Origin: Pseudomonas aestuarii | GTDB taxonomy: Bacteria; Pseudomonadota; Gammaproteobacteria; Pseudomonadales; Pseudomonadaceae | Length of the DNA: 64,000 nt | Direction of reading: 5' to 3' | NCBI RefSeq assembly: GCF_027988105.1 | Contig: NZ_JAQJZJ010000009.1 | Location: 1-64,000, forward strand | Shown: positions 18,887 through 27,096 of the stretch, one piece after another | Numbering within the stretch: the stretch's first letter is position 1 | How the letters are laid out: each line of letters starts with the position of its first letter | Translations under genes and position numbers: made by a program | The notes under the pieces: generated by a model | Databases searched by the model: none | The model's input: only the letters and a program-made list of their open reading frames with translations | Told to the model about the DNA's origin: nothing

Positions 18887-19213
18887 GTGCGCCTCGCCGA
18901 CCTGCTGCGCCTGTTATTGCTCGCCGCCATCTGGGGCGCCAGCTTTCTATTCATGCGCATCGTGGCACCCGTGCTCGGCAGCATGCCGACCGCATTCTTC
19001 CGCGCCAGCCTGGGCGCCCTCGGTCTCCTGGCGATTTTGCTGATCATGCGTGTGCAATGGGATTTTCGCGGCAAGCTCAAGCACTGCCTGGTGCTCGGGG
19101 TGATCAATGCCGGCCTGCCGTCGGCCATGTATTGCCTGGCGGCGCTGGTACTGCCGGCCGGCTACTCGGCAATCTTCAACGCCACCACGCCGAAGAAATA
19201 CGCAGTGTTATGA
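18887..19213 (+). pseudogene. DMT/EamA transporter, 5' fragment cut by the integrative element
   Basis: Codes the first about 102 residues of a drug/metabolite-transporter permease, starting at GTG 18887 with GGAG upstream (VRLADLLRLLLLAAIWGAS). It reads normally to ...FNATTP at 19192 and then runs into foreign sequence, ending six codons later. The missing part continues in the same frame from 30396. The original gene encoded about 310 residues with ten membrane helices. Only three to four remain here, so the fragment should be non-functional. Confidence 0.9.
19190..19193 (+). repeat. attL crossover core (CCGA)
   Basis: CCGA occurs once at each end of the element, here and at 30393-30396. 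Flanking bases differ immediately on both sides, so the shared core is exactly four bases. Joining at this point restores the transporter reading frame. Very short cores are expected for large serine integrases. Confidence 0.75.
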
Positions 19214-19237
19214 TTGGCACTCTCAGGAGTGCACCCT

Positions 19238-20809
19238 ATGCCAACAGCCTTCAGCTACGTCAGATTCTCCAGCGCCCAACAGGCCCACGGGGCTAGCTTC
19301 CAACGCCAGCAAGACATGATTGCAGGCTGGCTCCTCAAACACCCTACATACACCCTCAGCACGTCCAGCTTCCAAGATTTGGGTATCAGCGGGTACAGCG
19401 GCAAGCACCTTGATAATGGCTTTGGCAAACTCCTAGCAGCGGTTGAGGCTGGCTCCATCCAGTCTGGCGACGTTGTATTGATTGAGGCCATCGACCGTGC
19501 AGGCCGGCTAGAGCCGATGGAAATGCTGCCACTTCTCTCCAAGGTGGTTAACGCTGGAGTGAATATCGTCACGCTAGACGATGGCATTACGTACAACCGG
19601 GAGTCAGTGAACAGTAACCACTTGTTCCTGTTGGTCGCCAAGGTGCAGCAGGCATACCAGTATTCCGACGCTCTCAGTAGGCGCATTAAGGATGCCTACC
19701 AGCGGAAGCGGGAGAAGGCAGCAGCCGGGGGAGGTGTGAAACGCCGCACCCCACTATGGCTGGACGCAGAAGGCCGGCTAGTGGACGACATAGCCCCATT
19801 CATCGTGCAAGTGTTCGAGGACTACGCCGCAGGCATTGGCGAGCGCCGCATCATGGCCCGAATCCGTGGCAAGCATGAATTGCTTGAATCCCTGAACCCC
19901 AGCACAGTCAAGAAGTGGCTACGCAACCCAACAGCCATGGGCAATTGGGGAGACACACCAGACGTCTACCCTGCTGTAGTTTCCAAAGACCTTTTCTATC
20001 GTGTGCAGAAGCGCTTGCAAGCTGCATACAAGCCCAAGGGCGCCTCTAGCCAATACCTGCTTTCCGGTCTGGTGAAGTGTGGTCGCTGTGGTGCCAATTT
20101 CGGTGTACTGAACACTGGCCGTTCACCTCTGGCAATGGTGTGTATGTCTCGCCATCGTCTAGGGGCCAGCGGTTGTAGTAACTCCAAATCCCTACCGTAT
20201 ACAGTGCTGGACTACATACGTTCTCAGACCTCCCACAGCGCCCTCCAACGGGCCGCACAGAGCCAGCACCTGACAGCCAACGAGAAACGAGAGATTGCCA
20301 TCGAAGGCGAGCTAACCCAGCTGCACCAGCAATCAACCACTGTCGTTGATGCCTTGGCCGAATACGGCAAGCTACCTGCCATTGTGGCGAAGCTGAACAC
20401 CATCACCAGCACCATAGAGAAGTTAGAAGCTGAACGTGCATTGCTGAAGGCTACAGCCGCCCCGCTCTCACTGGATGACGTGATCGAGGCAGAGAACGAT
20501 TTCCTTGATGATGACCCAATAAAGTTGAATGCACTGTTGCAAGGTGCTGGGTACGCCATCCATTGCGATGACAAGACAATCACGGTGCACGAAGCCAGTT
20601 TCCAAGGAGACAGCACCACGCAGACGTACAGGTACAGCCACGTATCCCGCCCATCGAACACTTACGTCCTATTTCATGCAGACGAAGAAATACGTCTCCG
20701 TGTACCCAATGCAGAACGAGACGCCGCAGAACTTGCCGAATTCCTTGCACAGCCCATCACCCAGCACCTTGTTTACAGGGATGGGGAGTTTGTAGAGGCT
20801 GAGGTGTAG
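19238..20809 (+). CDS. Large serine integrase (site-specific recombinase)
   Basis: A 523-residue recombinase whose gene starts 44 bp inside attL. The N-terminal resolvase catalytic domain has the Y-x-R-x-S motif at residues 7-11 (YVRFS) and IEAIDRAGRLEP. Next come a recombinase domain (about 165-280), a zinc ribbon (CGRCGANF ... CMSRHRLGASGC) and a coiled-coil region with a C-terminal domain. The ATG at 19238 is chosen because AGGAG lies eight bases upstream. A longer reading would start eight codons earlier. It is very likely the enzyme that inserted the element. Any directionality factor is not identified. Confidence 0.9.
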   Translation: MPTAFSYVRFSSAQQAHGASFQRQQDMIAGWLLKHPTYTLSTSSFQDLGISGYSGKHLDNGFGKLLAAVEAGSIQSGDVVLIEAIDRAGRLEPMEMLPLLSKVVNAGVNIVTLDDGITYNRESVNSNHLFLLVAKVQQAYQYSDALSRRIKDAYQRKREKAAAGGGVKRRTPLWLDAEGRLVDDIAPFIVQVFEDYAAGIGERRIMARIRGKHELLESLNPSTVKKWLRNPTAMGNWGDTPDVYPAVVSKDLFYRVQKRLQAAYKPKGASSQYLLSGLVKCGRCGANFGVLNTGRSPLAMVCMSRHRLGASGCSNSKSLPYTVLDYIRSQTSHSALQRAAQSQHLTANEKREIAIEGELTQLHQQSTTVVDALAEYGKLPAIVAKLNTITSTIEKLEAERALLKATAAPLSLDDVIEAENDFLDDDPIKLNALLQGAGYAIHCDDKTITVHEASFQGDSTTQTYRYSHVSRPSNTYVLFHADEEIRLRVPNAERDAAELAEFLAQPITQHLVYRDGEFVEAEV

Positions 20810-21402
20810 GAGGCTCAGGAAGGCCGCATAAAGGCCGTAGGCTGCACGACAGGGAAAAGGCAGGGATAGCCAATGGCTTAGAGAGAGCGCTTCAGGAAGG
20901 CCCCTTACAGGAGCTTGTAGAGCAATACCCTCGCTTGTGCACAAAGATGTATACGATCTATTGACAGAATTGAAAACATCTGTAGTATAGAGCGACAGCG
21001 AACGAGGCGAAGCCGAGAGAGCTGGAGCGATGCTCTTGATCTTTTCCATATACGAAGTATATATATTATCTTATTGTATTATATAAACACTCTATCACCG
21101 ATGAGGTGATAATATATATACTCTATATAATAAGACTTATTCTCTTCTGTGTTCGCTACGCTCACAGCGCGTAACTCCCTCCAGCAACATCTATACCACC
21201 CCGCCAACACCGCGTAGCTAGGAGCCTCCACAAGGCCACTTCCTGCGCCCTTACACCCGACCCTAGGCCATGGCCCTACCTTACGAGAGATCGTGCAGCA
21301 GAGAGCCTTACAGGAGCTTGCAGCCAATCCTGCAAAAGGCAGTGCACCCGATCATCGCTAGCAAACTATTTTCATAAAGTCAAGAAATAATTCCGTCAGG
21401 TA
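20810..21402. repeat. Non-coding control region with AT-rich inverted repeat and direct repeats
   Basis: About 590 bp without a credible gene. A 15-bp perfect inverted repeat (AGTATATATATTATC, 21056-21070, and its complement at 21108-21122) encloses 37 bp. A competing stem, TATCACC/GGTGATA (about 21093-21111), overlaps the right arm. The 15-mer CCTTACAGGAGCTTG is directly repeated at 20903-20917 and 21306-21320. The region has the look of a replication, transfer or regulatory origin, but no initiator binding site can be named. Confidence 0.6.
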
Positions 21403-21431
21403 TTGACTTTTAGTGATTCTCGTGGGATAAT
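21403..21431 (+). promoter_or_regulatory. Sigma70-type promoter of the small-gene operon
   Basis: TTGACT (21403-21408) and GATAAT (21426-21431) are separated by exactly 17 bp. A start near 21438 would give a leader of about 300 nt before the first gene at 21745. Confidence 0.65.
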
Positions 21432-21645
21432 AACCTGTAAATAGAGATAAATATAACTCCTCGTTAGAATACCACCTCCACGCAACACACACAACCCCAC
21501 AAAATTTTCGTTATGCACTCGGTATCCATGCTGGGTGCATGGCTGGGCGGCAGTCCTCGATTAACTGCTGGGCAAATGTTCCACGGGTAGCACCCACCAC
21601 CCGTCTTGAATTCACTCTCCGTGTGTCCGCTGGAACTTCCAGCAT

Positions 21646-21670
21646 TGGCCCCCCTGTGGGCCATTCTTTT
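21646..21670 (+). terminator. Rho-independent terminator inside the operon leader
   Basis: TGGCCC/GGGCCA with a six-base loop is followed directly by TTCTTTT. It lies between the promoter at 21403 and the first gene at 21745, so it would end a transcript of about 230 nt or act as an attenuator. Confidence 0.65.
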
Positions 21671-21744
21671 ACTTTCCTGCGATCACCTTCGATCACACCA
21701 ACTACAAACCAAAACCTAATCCATTTTCCTTGGAGGAATACCCT

Positions 21745-22005
21745 ATGAAAGAAATCGATAAATACCTTGATCTAAAGAAACTGCGTCAACACTTCGCTGT
21801 ATGTACTACCCGCCAATGCAAGGTATGTGGCACCAGCTTTGAACCCCGCAGAGCGAACCACGAATTATGCTCGCATGTTTGCGCTCAGCGAATCCATTTG
21901 GCCCGTAAGAAGTTGAGAGCAAGCATTGCCGACCACGTTGAGGACTTCAAAGCCTTGTCTGAACTGTTGGCAAAGCGTATCGAGGAGCTTGCAGATGAAG
22001 CTTGA
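21745..22005 (+). CDS. Small zinc-finger protein (C-x2-C-x13-C-x3-C)
   Basis: An 86-residue protein of unknown function. Cysteines 25, 28, 42 and 46 form a C-x2-C-x13-C-x3-C zinc site (CKVCGTSFEPRRANHELCSHVC-type), like treble-clef fingers of the YacG kind. A basic helix and an acidic C-terminal helix follow. The ATG at 21745 has TTGGAGGAA upstream. It overlaps the next gene by 11 bp, so translation is coupled. It is first of a run of four genes with this cysteine pattern. A DNA- or protein-binding role is inferred. Confidence 0.75.
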   Translation: MKEIDKYLDLKKLRQHFAVCTTRQCKVCGTSFEPRRANHELCSHVCAQRIHLARKKLRASIADHVEDFKALSELLAKRIEELADEA

Positions 22006-22228
22006 CGCAATCGAGAAACTTCAACTTCTCGCAGAGCATGCAGTTGATGTTCTCGCCAAAGACCTTGATGACCCGAGCATTACACCTGCCAAACGAGCAA
22101 CGCTTTCAAAGTCAATAATTGAAATCTACGTCAGGGTCTTCAGAGTCATATCAGCCCCGCTAGATGCACCCGCAGAAGTTGAAGAGCTTTCTACCGAGCC
22201 TCAACCAATGTTCCGGCTACTAGGCTAA
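21995..22228 (+). CDS. Hypothetical small helical protein
   Basis: A 77-residue acidic protein that I do not recognise. It is predicted mostly helical (KLDAIEKLQLLAEHAVDVL and an ISKSIIEIYVRVFRVIS-like segment), with no membrane helix or cysteine motif. Its ATG lies inside the end of the preceding zinc-finger gene, preceded by GAGGAGCTTGCAG. The tight overlap is the main evidence that it is translated. The protein may partner the finger protein encoded before it. Confidence 0.65.
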   Translation: MKLDAIEKLQLLAEHAVDVLAKDLDDPSITPAKRATLSKSIIEIYVRVFRVISAPLDAPAEVEELSTEPQPMFRLLG

Positions 22229-22262
22229 CTTACAAAACCCAATAATCAGGAGTAATACACAC

Positions 22263-22760
22263 ATGAGCAAATACACCCCTACACAGACAGTGAGCCACAA
22301 GTTTGTGCAAGAAGACTTTGATCGTCTTCTAGCCAACAGAGTTTCATTTTACCTCGTTGAAGAAGACAGCCCCCGCAAACGTGGTGCGCTAGTCAGACTT
22401 GTTACAGACAGCGCCGAAGCCCTGCTAGACGAATACGTGACCAAGATCAACGAGGGCTATACACGCAGTACAGACGCCCACGTAACTTGCGAGCGATACG
22501 GCGGCATTGGCCATTTCGCAGTAACTATGTTGAAGCCCCAGCAGCAACAAGACGAAGACATTGCAGCCATTCGTGCAGAAGTTGAAGAGAGTTACACAGC
22601 CGAACTCAAGGCCCGGTATGACTTACATCTTGCAGCCATGATCTCTGAAACGGTTTCCCGCGAAGAAACAGCCCAGCGGAAGAAAGAAGAACAGGCCAAG
22701 CAGAAACTAATAGACAAGGCTCGGTCTGAGGCACTTGCAGTTTTGGGCGAGTTCCAATGA
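22263..22760 (+). CDS. Hypothetical protein with C-terminal coiled coil
   Basis: A 165-residue hydrophilic protein of unknown function. The N-terminal about 95 residues look globular. From about residue 100 it is a charged helix rich in Glu, Lys and Gln (EETAQRKKEEQAKQKLIDKA) that probably forms a coiled coil. The ATG follows CAGGAG. Its stop overlaps the start of the next gene in an ATGA arrangement, so it belongs to the element's operon. Confidence 0.7.
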   Translation: MSKYTPTQTVSHKFVQEDFDRLLANRVSFYLVEEDSPRKRGALVRLVTDSAEALLDEYVTKINEGYTRSTDAHVTCERYGGIGHFAVTMLKPQQQQDEDIAAIRAEVEESYTAELKARYDLHLAAMISETVSREETAQRKKEEQAKQKLIDKARSEALAVLGEFQ

Positions 22761-22942
22761 GCCGAAAAATAGAGCTTAAGGAGTATACGTATAATGAACG
22801 CCGCCAATCTAGAATCCTTTCTTGGCATCGTGCAGAAAAATACGACGACACATTAAACGAATGCAAATGCTGTGGCGAGCTAACCAAAGTTGGCCAGAGT
22901 TTTTGCAGTCTATTTTGCAGGATCGAGTATCAAAACCAATAG
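22757..22942 (+). CDS. Small zinc-finger protein (C-x2-C-x10-C-x3-C)
   Basis: A 61-residue protein with an N-terminal basic region and a C-terminal finger: C36, C39, C50 and C54 (with an extra C38), ending FCSLFCRIEYQNQ. The F-C-S-x2-C signature is the one seen in YacG-like treble clefs. It starts within the last codons of the preceding gene (ATGA overlap). Function is unknown. It is the second of four related fingers in 1.8 kb. Confidence 0.7.
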   Translation: MSRKIELKEYTYNERRQSRILSWHRAEKYDDTLNECKCCGELTKVGQSFCSLFCRIEYQNQ

Positions 22943-22971
22943 GCACTAACAATCCACCTAGGAGATACACC

Positions 22972-23097
22972 ATGACTAAGAAATCAGATCAAAGCAAAAG
23001 CACTCAAGAGCTCGTTGATAAAGTTAAGTCAGGCCAGCCGCCAAAGCGGGAAAGCCAATATGACTTTGTGAAAGATGTTCCAGTAACGAAGCGTTAA
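22972..23097 (+). CDS. Hypothetical 41-residue protein
   Basis: A short, lysine-rich polar peptide (MTKKSDQSKSTQELVDKVKS...) with no recognised domain. It is supported by AGGAG eight bases before the ATG, by tight packing in the operon and by the terminator that follows 21 bp after the stop. Likely disordered. Confidence 0.6.
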   Translation: MTKKSDQSKSTQELVDKVKSGQPPKRESQYDFVKDVPVTKR

Positions 23098-23118
23098 GCG
23101 AAGTTCCAGAAACACCAA

Positions 23119-23145
23119 GAGGGGGCATAACGCCCCTTTAATTTA
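23119..23145 (+). terminator. Rho-independent terminator after the first five small genes
   Basis: GAGGGGGC pairs with GCCCCTTT (two wobbles) around ATAAC, followed by an AT-rich TTTAATTTAT tract. It splits the small-gene array into two groups. The next gene begins 17 bp later, so partial read-through is likely. Confidence 0.75.
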
Positions 23146-23161
23146 TCCAGAGGAACCCCTT

Positions 23162-23326
23162 ATGAAAACGTGCAAGTGTCGCAACTGTAATCATGTTTTC
23201 GTTGTTAACAAAGTTAAACCGTTTTGCTCTGGCGAATGCCGCCGTGCTTACACCCTGATTCATCCAAACCCCCATGCTAACCTAGTCGGAGCTACAACAG
23301 ATGACAACCGTCGAACACAAAGTTAA
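23162..23326 (+). CDS. Small zinc-finger protein (C-x2-C-x12-C-x3-C)
   Basis: A 54-residue protein with C6, C9, C22 and C26 (plus C4) giving C-x2-C-x12-C-x3-C and the phrase PFCSGECRRAY. This is almost a bare finger with a short polar tail. GAGGAACCCCTT precedes the ATG. It overlaps the next gene by 26 bp in another frame. Function is unknown. By analogy with YacG-type fingers it may bind a protein or nucleic acid partner. Confidence 0.68.
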   Translation: MKTCKCRNCNHVFVVNKVKPFCSGECRRAYTLIHPNPHANLVGATTDDNRRTQS

Positions 23327-24572
23327 GACCTGTAAACACTGCCTACAACCATTTGAATTCAAGAGAAAGACAGCAGATTTTTGTGCAGAAAGTTGCAAGA
23401 AGAAACACAAGGCAATACGCCAGCGAAAGCTGCAAAAGAAGCGACTGTATCGCGCTGAGACTTCTGCCTTCTTTTACTATCTAGCCGATGAGTGCCGCAG
23501 AGCAGAAACAATCGAGATTCTCCGCGACCACACCCTAGAATCTATAACTGAGCTACACACCGTTTACAAATACCGAATGAAGGCTAACGGCTTCGGCAGT
23601 GAAGCAACATATAGCCTTTGTCATCTTTTCCCCGTTAAACATCCCTTCCAGATCGGTGTGCTGCGTGCTGAAAACCTTGTCGTCTCCTACAGCAATCTCA
23701 ACAGCAAACACAGCAATACGGCTGCTGCAGGGATCGGTGTCAGTATTCCCCGCCATACACTTAGCCCCAAGTGGAAGATTAGCGAGAACGCCACCAAAAC
23801 CGCAGTAATCTCTAAGATTGTTGAATACTGGGGCCAACCTCTAGTTGAACAACTGGCAGTAAAGCTAAAACTACAGCCCACAGTACGGCAACAAGTCTTC
23901 GACTTCCTAATCTCTTCTACTGATCCTCGTGTGCCAACTCAATCCAAACTTGAGGCGATGAGTACACAAGAGCTTTCAACGTTAAAAGCTCTCATCACAG
24001 GTAAAGAGACTTCCGGGTTTGGTGCTTATGCTGAACTCCAAGAATACGGGCAAGTTTTCGGTCACGAACTACGCCGCTTGTCGAATTACCGTGAAGAACT
24101 GCTGACTACGTGCAAAGCTTGGGAGGCTTGTCTGGAAGACTACATTCGACTGGAACTATCTCTTCACTACGGCAAGCTTCACAAGAAAACTAAAAGCAAG
24201 CTTGCTGTTGTGCTACAAGCAATCTATGCGGAGCAATTCAACTTGCTACATGGTGGCAATGCTCAAGGCTTTAACCAACGCTTCTCAGTCCTTGTCATTG
24301 AAGGCTGTGCAATACAGGGCGAAAAACTTTCCTACGAGGATACTCTTTCAGACAAAGACCGGGCAGATTGGGAGGAACAAAAGCGCAGAGCAAAAGGCCG
24401 ATCTGCCGTGGTAGACACTCCCCCAGCACGTGCAGAATTCACACCCTCAACCCCTGTTACAACAACAGACTGGGTAGCAGAGCTAGACAATGAATACGAA
24501 GCGATTCTACGTGTTCCTGTACGGTATGACACACCACCAACGACTACATATTTCGACCCGCCGCCTTTCTGA
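23301..24572 (+). CDS. 423-residue protein with N-terminal zinc finger, unknown function
   Basis: The largest protein of the element's operon. An N-terminal finger (C11, C14, C28, C32) is followed by a very basic helix (KKKHKAIRQRKLQKKRLYR). A long region of no family I recognise follows, helical in its second half (about 235-330). The proline-rich acidic C-terminus ends FDPPPF. The start overlaps the previous small gene. The basic segment after the finger suggests nucleic-acid binding, so a replication or regulatory role is possible. No helicase, primase, nuclease or portal motif was seen. Confidence 0.75.
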   Translation: MTTVEHKVKTCKHCLQPFEFKRKTADFCAESCKKKHKAIRQRKLQKKRLYRAETSAFFYYLADECRRAETIEILRDHTLESITELHTVYKYRMKANGFGSEATYSLCHLFPVKHPFQIGVLRAENLVVSYSNLNSKHSNTAAAGIGVSIPRHTLSPKWKISENATKTAVISKIVEYWGQPLVEQLAVKLKLQPTVRQQVFDFLISSTDPRVPTQSKLEAMSTQELSTLKALITGKETSGFGAYAELQEYGQVFGHELRRLSNYREELLTTCKAWEACLEDYIRLELSLHYGKLHKKTKSKLAVVLQAIYAEQFNLLHGGNAQGFNQRFSVLVIEGCAIQGEKLSYEDTLSDKDRADWEEQKRRAKGRSAVVDTPPARAEFTPSTPVTTTDWVAELDNEYEAILRVPVRYDTPPTTTYFDPPPF

Positions 24573-24761
24573 ATACCTCTAAACCCGCACGACTCCCAAA
24601 ACAACACCTCCTGATGCTATCCATGCCATGTATTACACTCTAAACTTGGTCATAAATCCACCATCAAAAAATCCTCAGCAACCCAATAGTTGCTGGACAG
24701 TAATTTCACGATCAACAATTCATCATAAACTTTTACACACTGAACAAGCCCCCCAAGAAAG

Positions 24762-25793
24762 CTAAGAGCCCAAAACAAAAACCCCACTTCTATTATATAT
24801 CCGCTCAACAAAAGGCCAGTAGGCTTCTTGCCTGCTCGGTGAGCGCGTTTCCATAAACCTAGAAACAACAGCCTCCAGCCATCGGGCATCGCTTTCGCTT
24901 AAACCAACTTCATTTGTATTATCACAGACTACAATGATGGCCATATTTCTCATATTAGGATTATCAGAAACCTGATAACAGACATAAGAATAGAACTCAC
25001 AAATGAAAGAATAAAATCTAATTTTTTTATCATTTTCAACTTTCGACGAAAGCAACAGATCATCAACTGAAACCAATGGCCATTTGTATTCCTCAACATA
25101 TTCGTAGGGACGCAATCCGTTATTTTTGCAATACGCCGCCAAATCACATTCCTCATCAAAACTAGATGATGAATATGGGTAATCACTTTCACGCGCCTTA
25201 CTGAACAAAGGGTCATCAGACGTAATTATCGCAGACGAATCATCACTGCCTTTAAACTCTATAAACTTGAATGCCTTGGCGGCCTTTTTTATTTCCAAAA
25301 GATTTAGCATTGAAAACCCACCACTATATCTTTCAAAAACAAACAAGTCTCGAATTTCTTCTGCGCGAGAATTTAACCCATACAGCAATAATGCATATTC
25401 GTACTCAGTCAAACCATAAGAATTTCTAAAGTAACTTGGACTTAGCTCCCCATATCCCATGAATCTTGAAAAATACTTAGCCACCTGCCAGTTATCACAA
25501 GCTATGGCCCGATGAATAGGCGTATCACCATTATCATCCTGAATGGATAGAGCATTCTTCATGCTTATTTTTTCATCTCGCAACCTTGCCTCATACACCG
25601 CAATGTATTCCATGCTAGGTCTTAATTTTTTTGAAAAGAATGTCTTCACAAAATTCTCTTCTTTTTTTCTAGCAATCACATGTAAAACCGTCTCACCTTT
25701 GCATTCCTTCTCAAGCAAATTTTGGCATTCGTTAAGAGCCTTACAAAATTCATCAAATCTTCCGCTTGATATGTAGTACTGAAGTTTCATCAT
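24762..25793 (-). CDS. Ankyrin-repeat protein, cargo gene
   Basis: A 343-residue soluble protein encoded in conspicuously AT-rich DNA. Two ankyrin repeats are visible: KGETVLHVIARKKEENFV at about 32-62 and NGDTPIHRAIACDNWQVA at about 87-117. The rest (about 120-343) matches no family I know and ends in a tryptophan-containing segment (YWPFVERIYNRSG). There is no signal peptide. An ATG one codon downstream has better spacing to AAGGGG. It is oriented against the element's operon and probably has its own promoter. Ankyrin proteins on islands are often toxins, immunity proteins or defence components. No such role is demonstrated here. Confidence 0.72.
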   Translation of the reverse strand: MMKLQYYISSGRFDEFCKALNECQNLLEKECKGETVLHVIARKKEENFVKTFFSKKLRPSMEYIAVYEARLRDEKISMKNALSIQDDNGDTPIHRAIACDNWQVAKYFSRFMGYGELSPSYFRNSYGLTEYEYALLLYGLNSRAEEIRDLFVFERYSGGFSMLNLLEIKKAAKAFKFIEFKGSDDSSAIITSDDPLFSKARESDYPYSSSSFDEECDLAAYCKNNGLRPYEYVEEYKWPLVSVDDLLLSSKVENDKKIRFYSFICEFYSYVCYQVSDNPNMRNMAIIVVCDNTNEVGLSESDARWLEAVVSRFMETRSPSRQEAYWPFVERIYNRSGVFVLGS

Positions 25794-26124
25794 GCACCCC
25801 TTATAAATGCCTCTTCCGAAACGCTGAAAGCCCCACCCAGTCCATTGCTCCTAAAAACTACCCTCTAAGGGATCAACAGTCCCTTCAAACAGTAAGGCAT
25901 CAGGTGCGTGTATTCCTCCCTAAGAAGACTTCATTCCGTATATGGCTTCACGCCAGCTATAGCCCAAATAACGGAGATGGTGCAAACCGTTTGCTGGACT
26001 GGAAAAAGCAATCTCGTTGACCCCACCGTAAGCGCCCCGCATGAAAAATACTTGCACCTCCGAGATAAATGGCCCCTCCTTGCTCCTCACGCCCTAACTC
26101 ATGAAAACACGACAAACCCAAAGC
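25794..26124. other. Gap between two leftward cargo genes
   Basis: 331 bp with no supported gene, less AT-rich than the flanking genes. It should carry the promoter of the ankyrin gene. No clear -35/-10 pair, repeat or terminator was found. Confidence 0.35.
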
Positions 26125-27096
26125 TCACTGCTTCGCCTCGACATAACCACACCACAATCGAGTTCCACTTGAATTCCGACCCGGCTTCCAAAACACCTCC
26201 CCTTCCAACTCATCAGGGATTCTATAAACAATCTTTGTTTCCATTGCAATCAATGGATTTATTGGCCGAAACCAAATATTATAACCATCAAGTATTATTG
26301 GCTCAACAGAATCGAACTTGTACTCTTTTCCACCATAATTAACATATAATTCACCAACAACCGGAAGACGAGACTCAGTATCCGTATTCTTGAATTTTAC
26401 ATTAACAATAAAAAACCGAGAACCATCCCAGAGCCTTGGCTCAGAAAACCTATTACCAGTACCAACCTTTGGCGCCGCCGAACACCCTGTTACAGAAATA
26501 TCGAAATACCCAACACTAGCCCTTGTCCTTCTTGCCATAGCATAGTCAATATATCCGTAAACATCTTCAACCCCCTTCCCCACACCAATAGCAGCAGACA
26601 GACATAGCTGGTGCTTCCTTACTCCCAAAATATTTTCATCACTATTATTTTCCATTATAGCCAACCATACAGAATACTTAACTTCTAACTCTTTCTTAGA
26701 ATAAATCCCTCCTTTATATTTATCTATAAAATAATTCTCGCCTTTAAGATCCAAAAAGCCCCGAGAGACCTTCTTATCAATATCAAACCCTTTATCACGA
26801 AGCCTTTCATAGACCTTTGGAGACATTGTATTGCCACCATAAAAAGACAATATTACATCCTGAACCTCAAAAAGCTTATTTATATCCTTCACCACCCCTC
26901 GTTCCAGCAGAGTAAGGCCAGACAAATACTTATCGCACCCCCCATTCAAATAGTATTCATCCTCAATAACTTCATGCTCCCATTCTCCCCCATCGACTTC
27001 CCCCTGCATCTCACCCGCTAGCGCAGTGAAACTAACCGCAGACAAATAAAAAACAACGCAAATTAATTTTGCACGACAAAAAAGCACCCTTACCAT
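26125..27096 (-). CDS. Exported protein with C-terminal DUF4352-like domain, cargo gene
   Basis: A 323-residue protein starting at ATG 27096, where GGAG is well spaced. The longer open frame upstream lacks a start signal. A Sec signal peptide covers about 1-25 (CVVFYLSAVSFTALA). The central part resembles no family I know. The C-terminal about 120 residues look like an immunoglobulin-like DUF4352 domain (VNVKFKNTDTESRLPVVGEL, later FRPINPLIAMETKIVYRIP). There is no lipobox, so a periplasmic location is expected. It is AT-rich, like its ankyrin neighbour, and may be co-acquired with it. The DUF assignment is tentative. Confidence 0.65.
   Translation of the reverse strand: MVRVLFCRAKLICVVFYLSAVSFTALAGEMQGEVDGGEWEHEVIEDEYYLNGGCDKYLSGLTLLERGVVKDINKLFEVQDVILSFYGGNTMSPKVYERLRDKGFDIDKKVSRGFLDLKGENYFIDKYKGGIYSKKELEVKYSVWLAIMENNSDENILGVRKHQLCLSAAIGVGKGVEDVYGYIDYAMARRTRASVGYFDISVTGCSAAPKVGTGNRFSEPRLWDGSRFFIVNVKFKNTDTESRLPVVGELYVNYGGKEYKFDSVEPIILDGYNIWFRPINPLIAMETKIVYRIPDELEGEVFWKPGRNSSGTRLWCGYVEAKQ

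Noticed and set aside
19190..19260. tRNA gene as integration target
   Set aside because: The insertion lies in a transporter coding sequence. No tRNA cloverleaf or CCA end was recognised at either junction, or elsewhere in the window.
21539..21748. 69-codon frame in the operon leader
   Set aside because: It has no Shine-Dalgarno, runs through the predicted terminator and overlaps the next ribosome site. The leader is better read as RNA.
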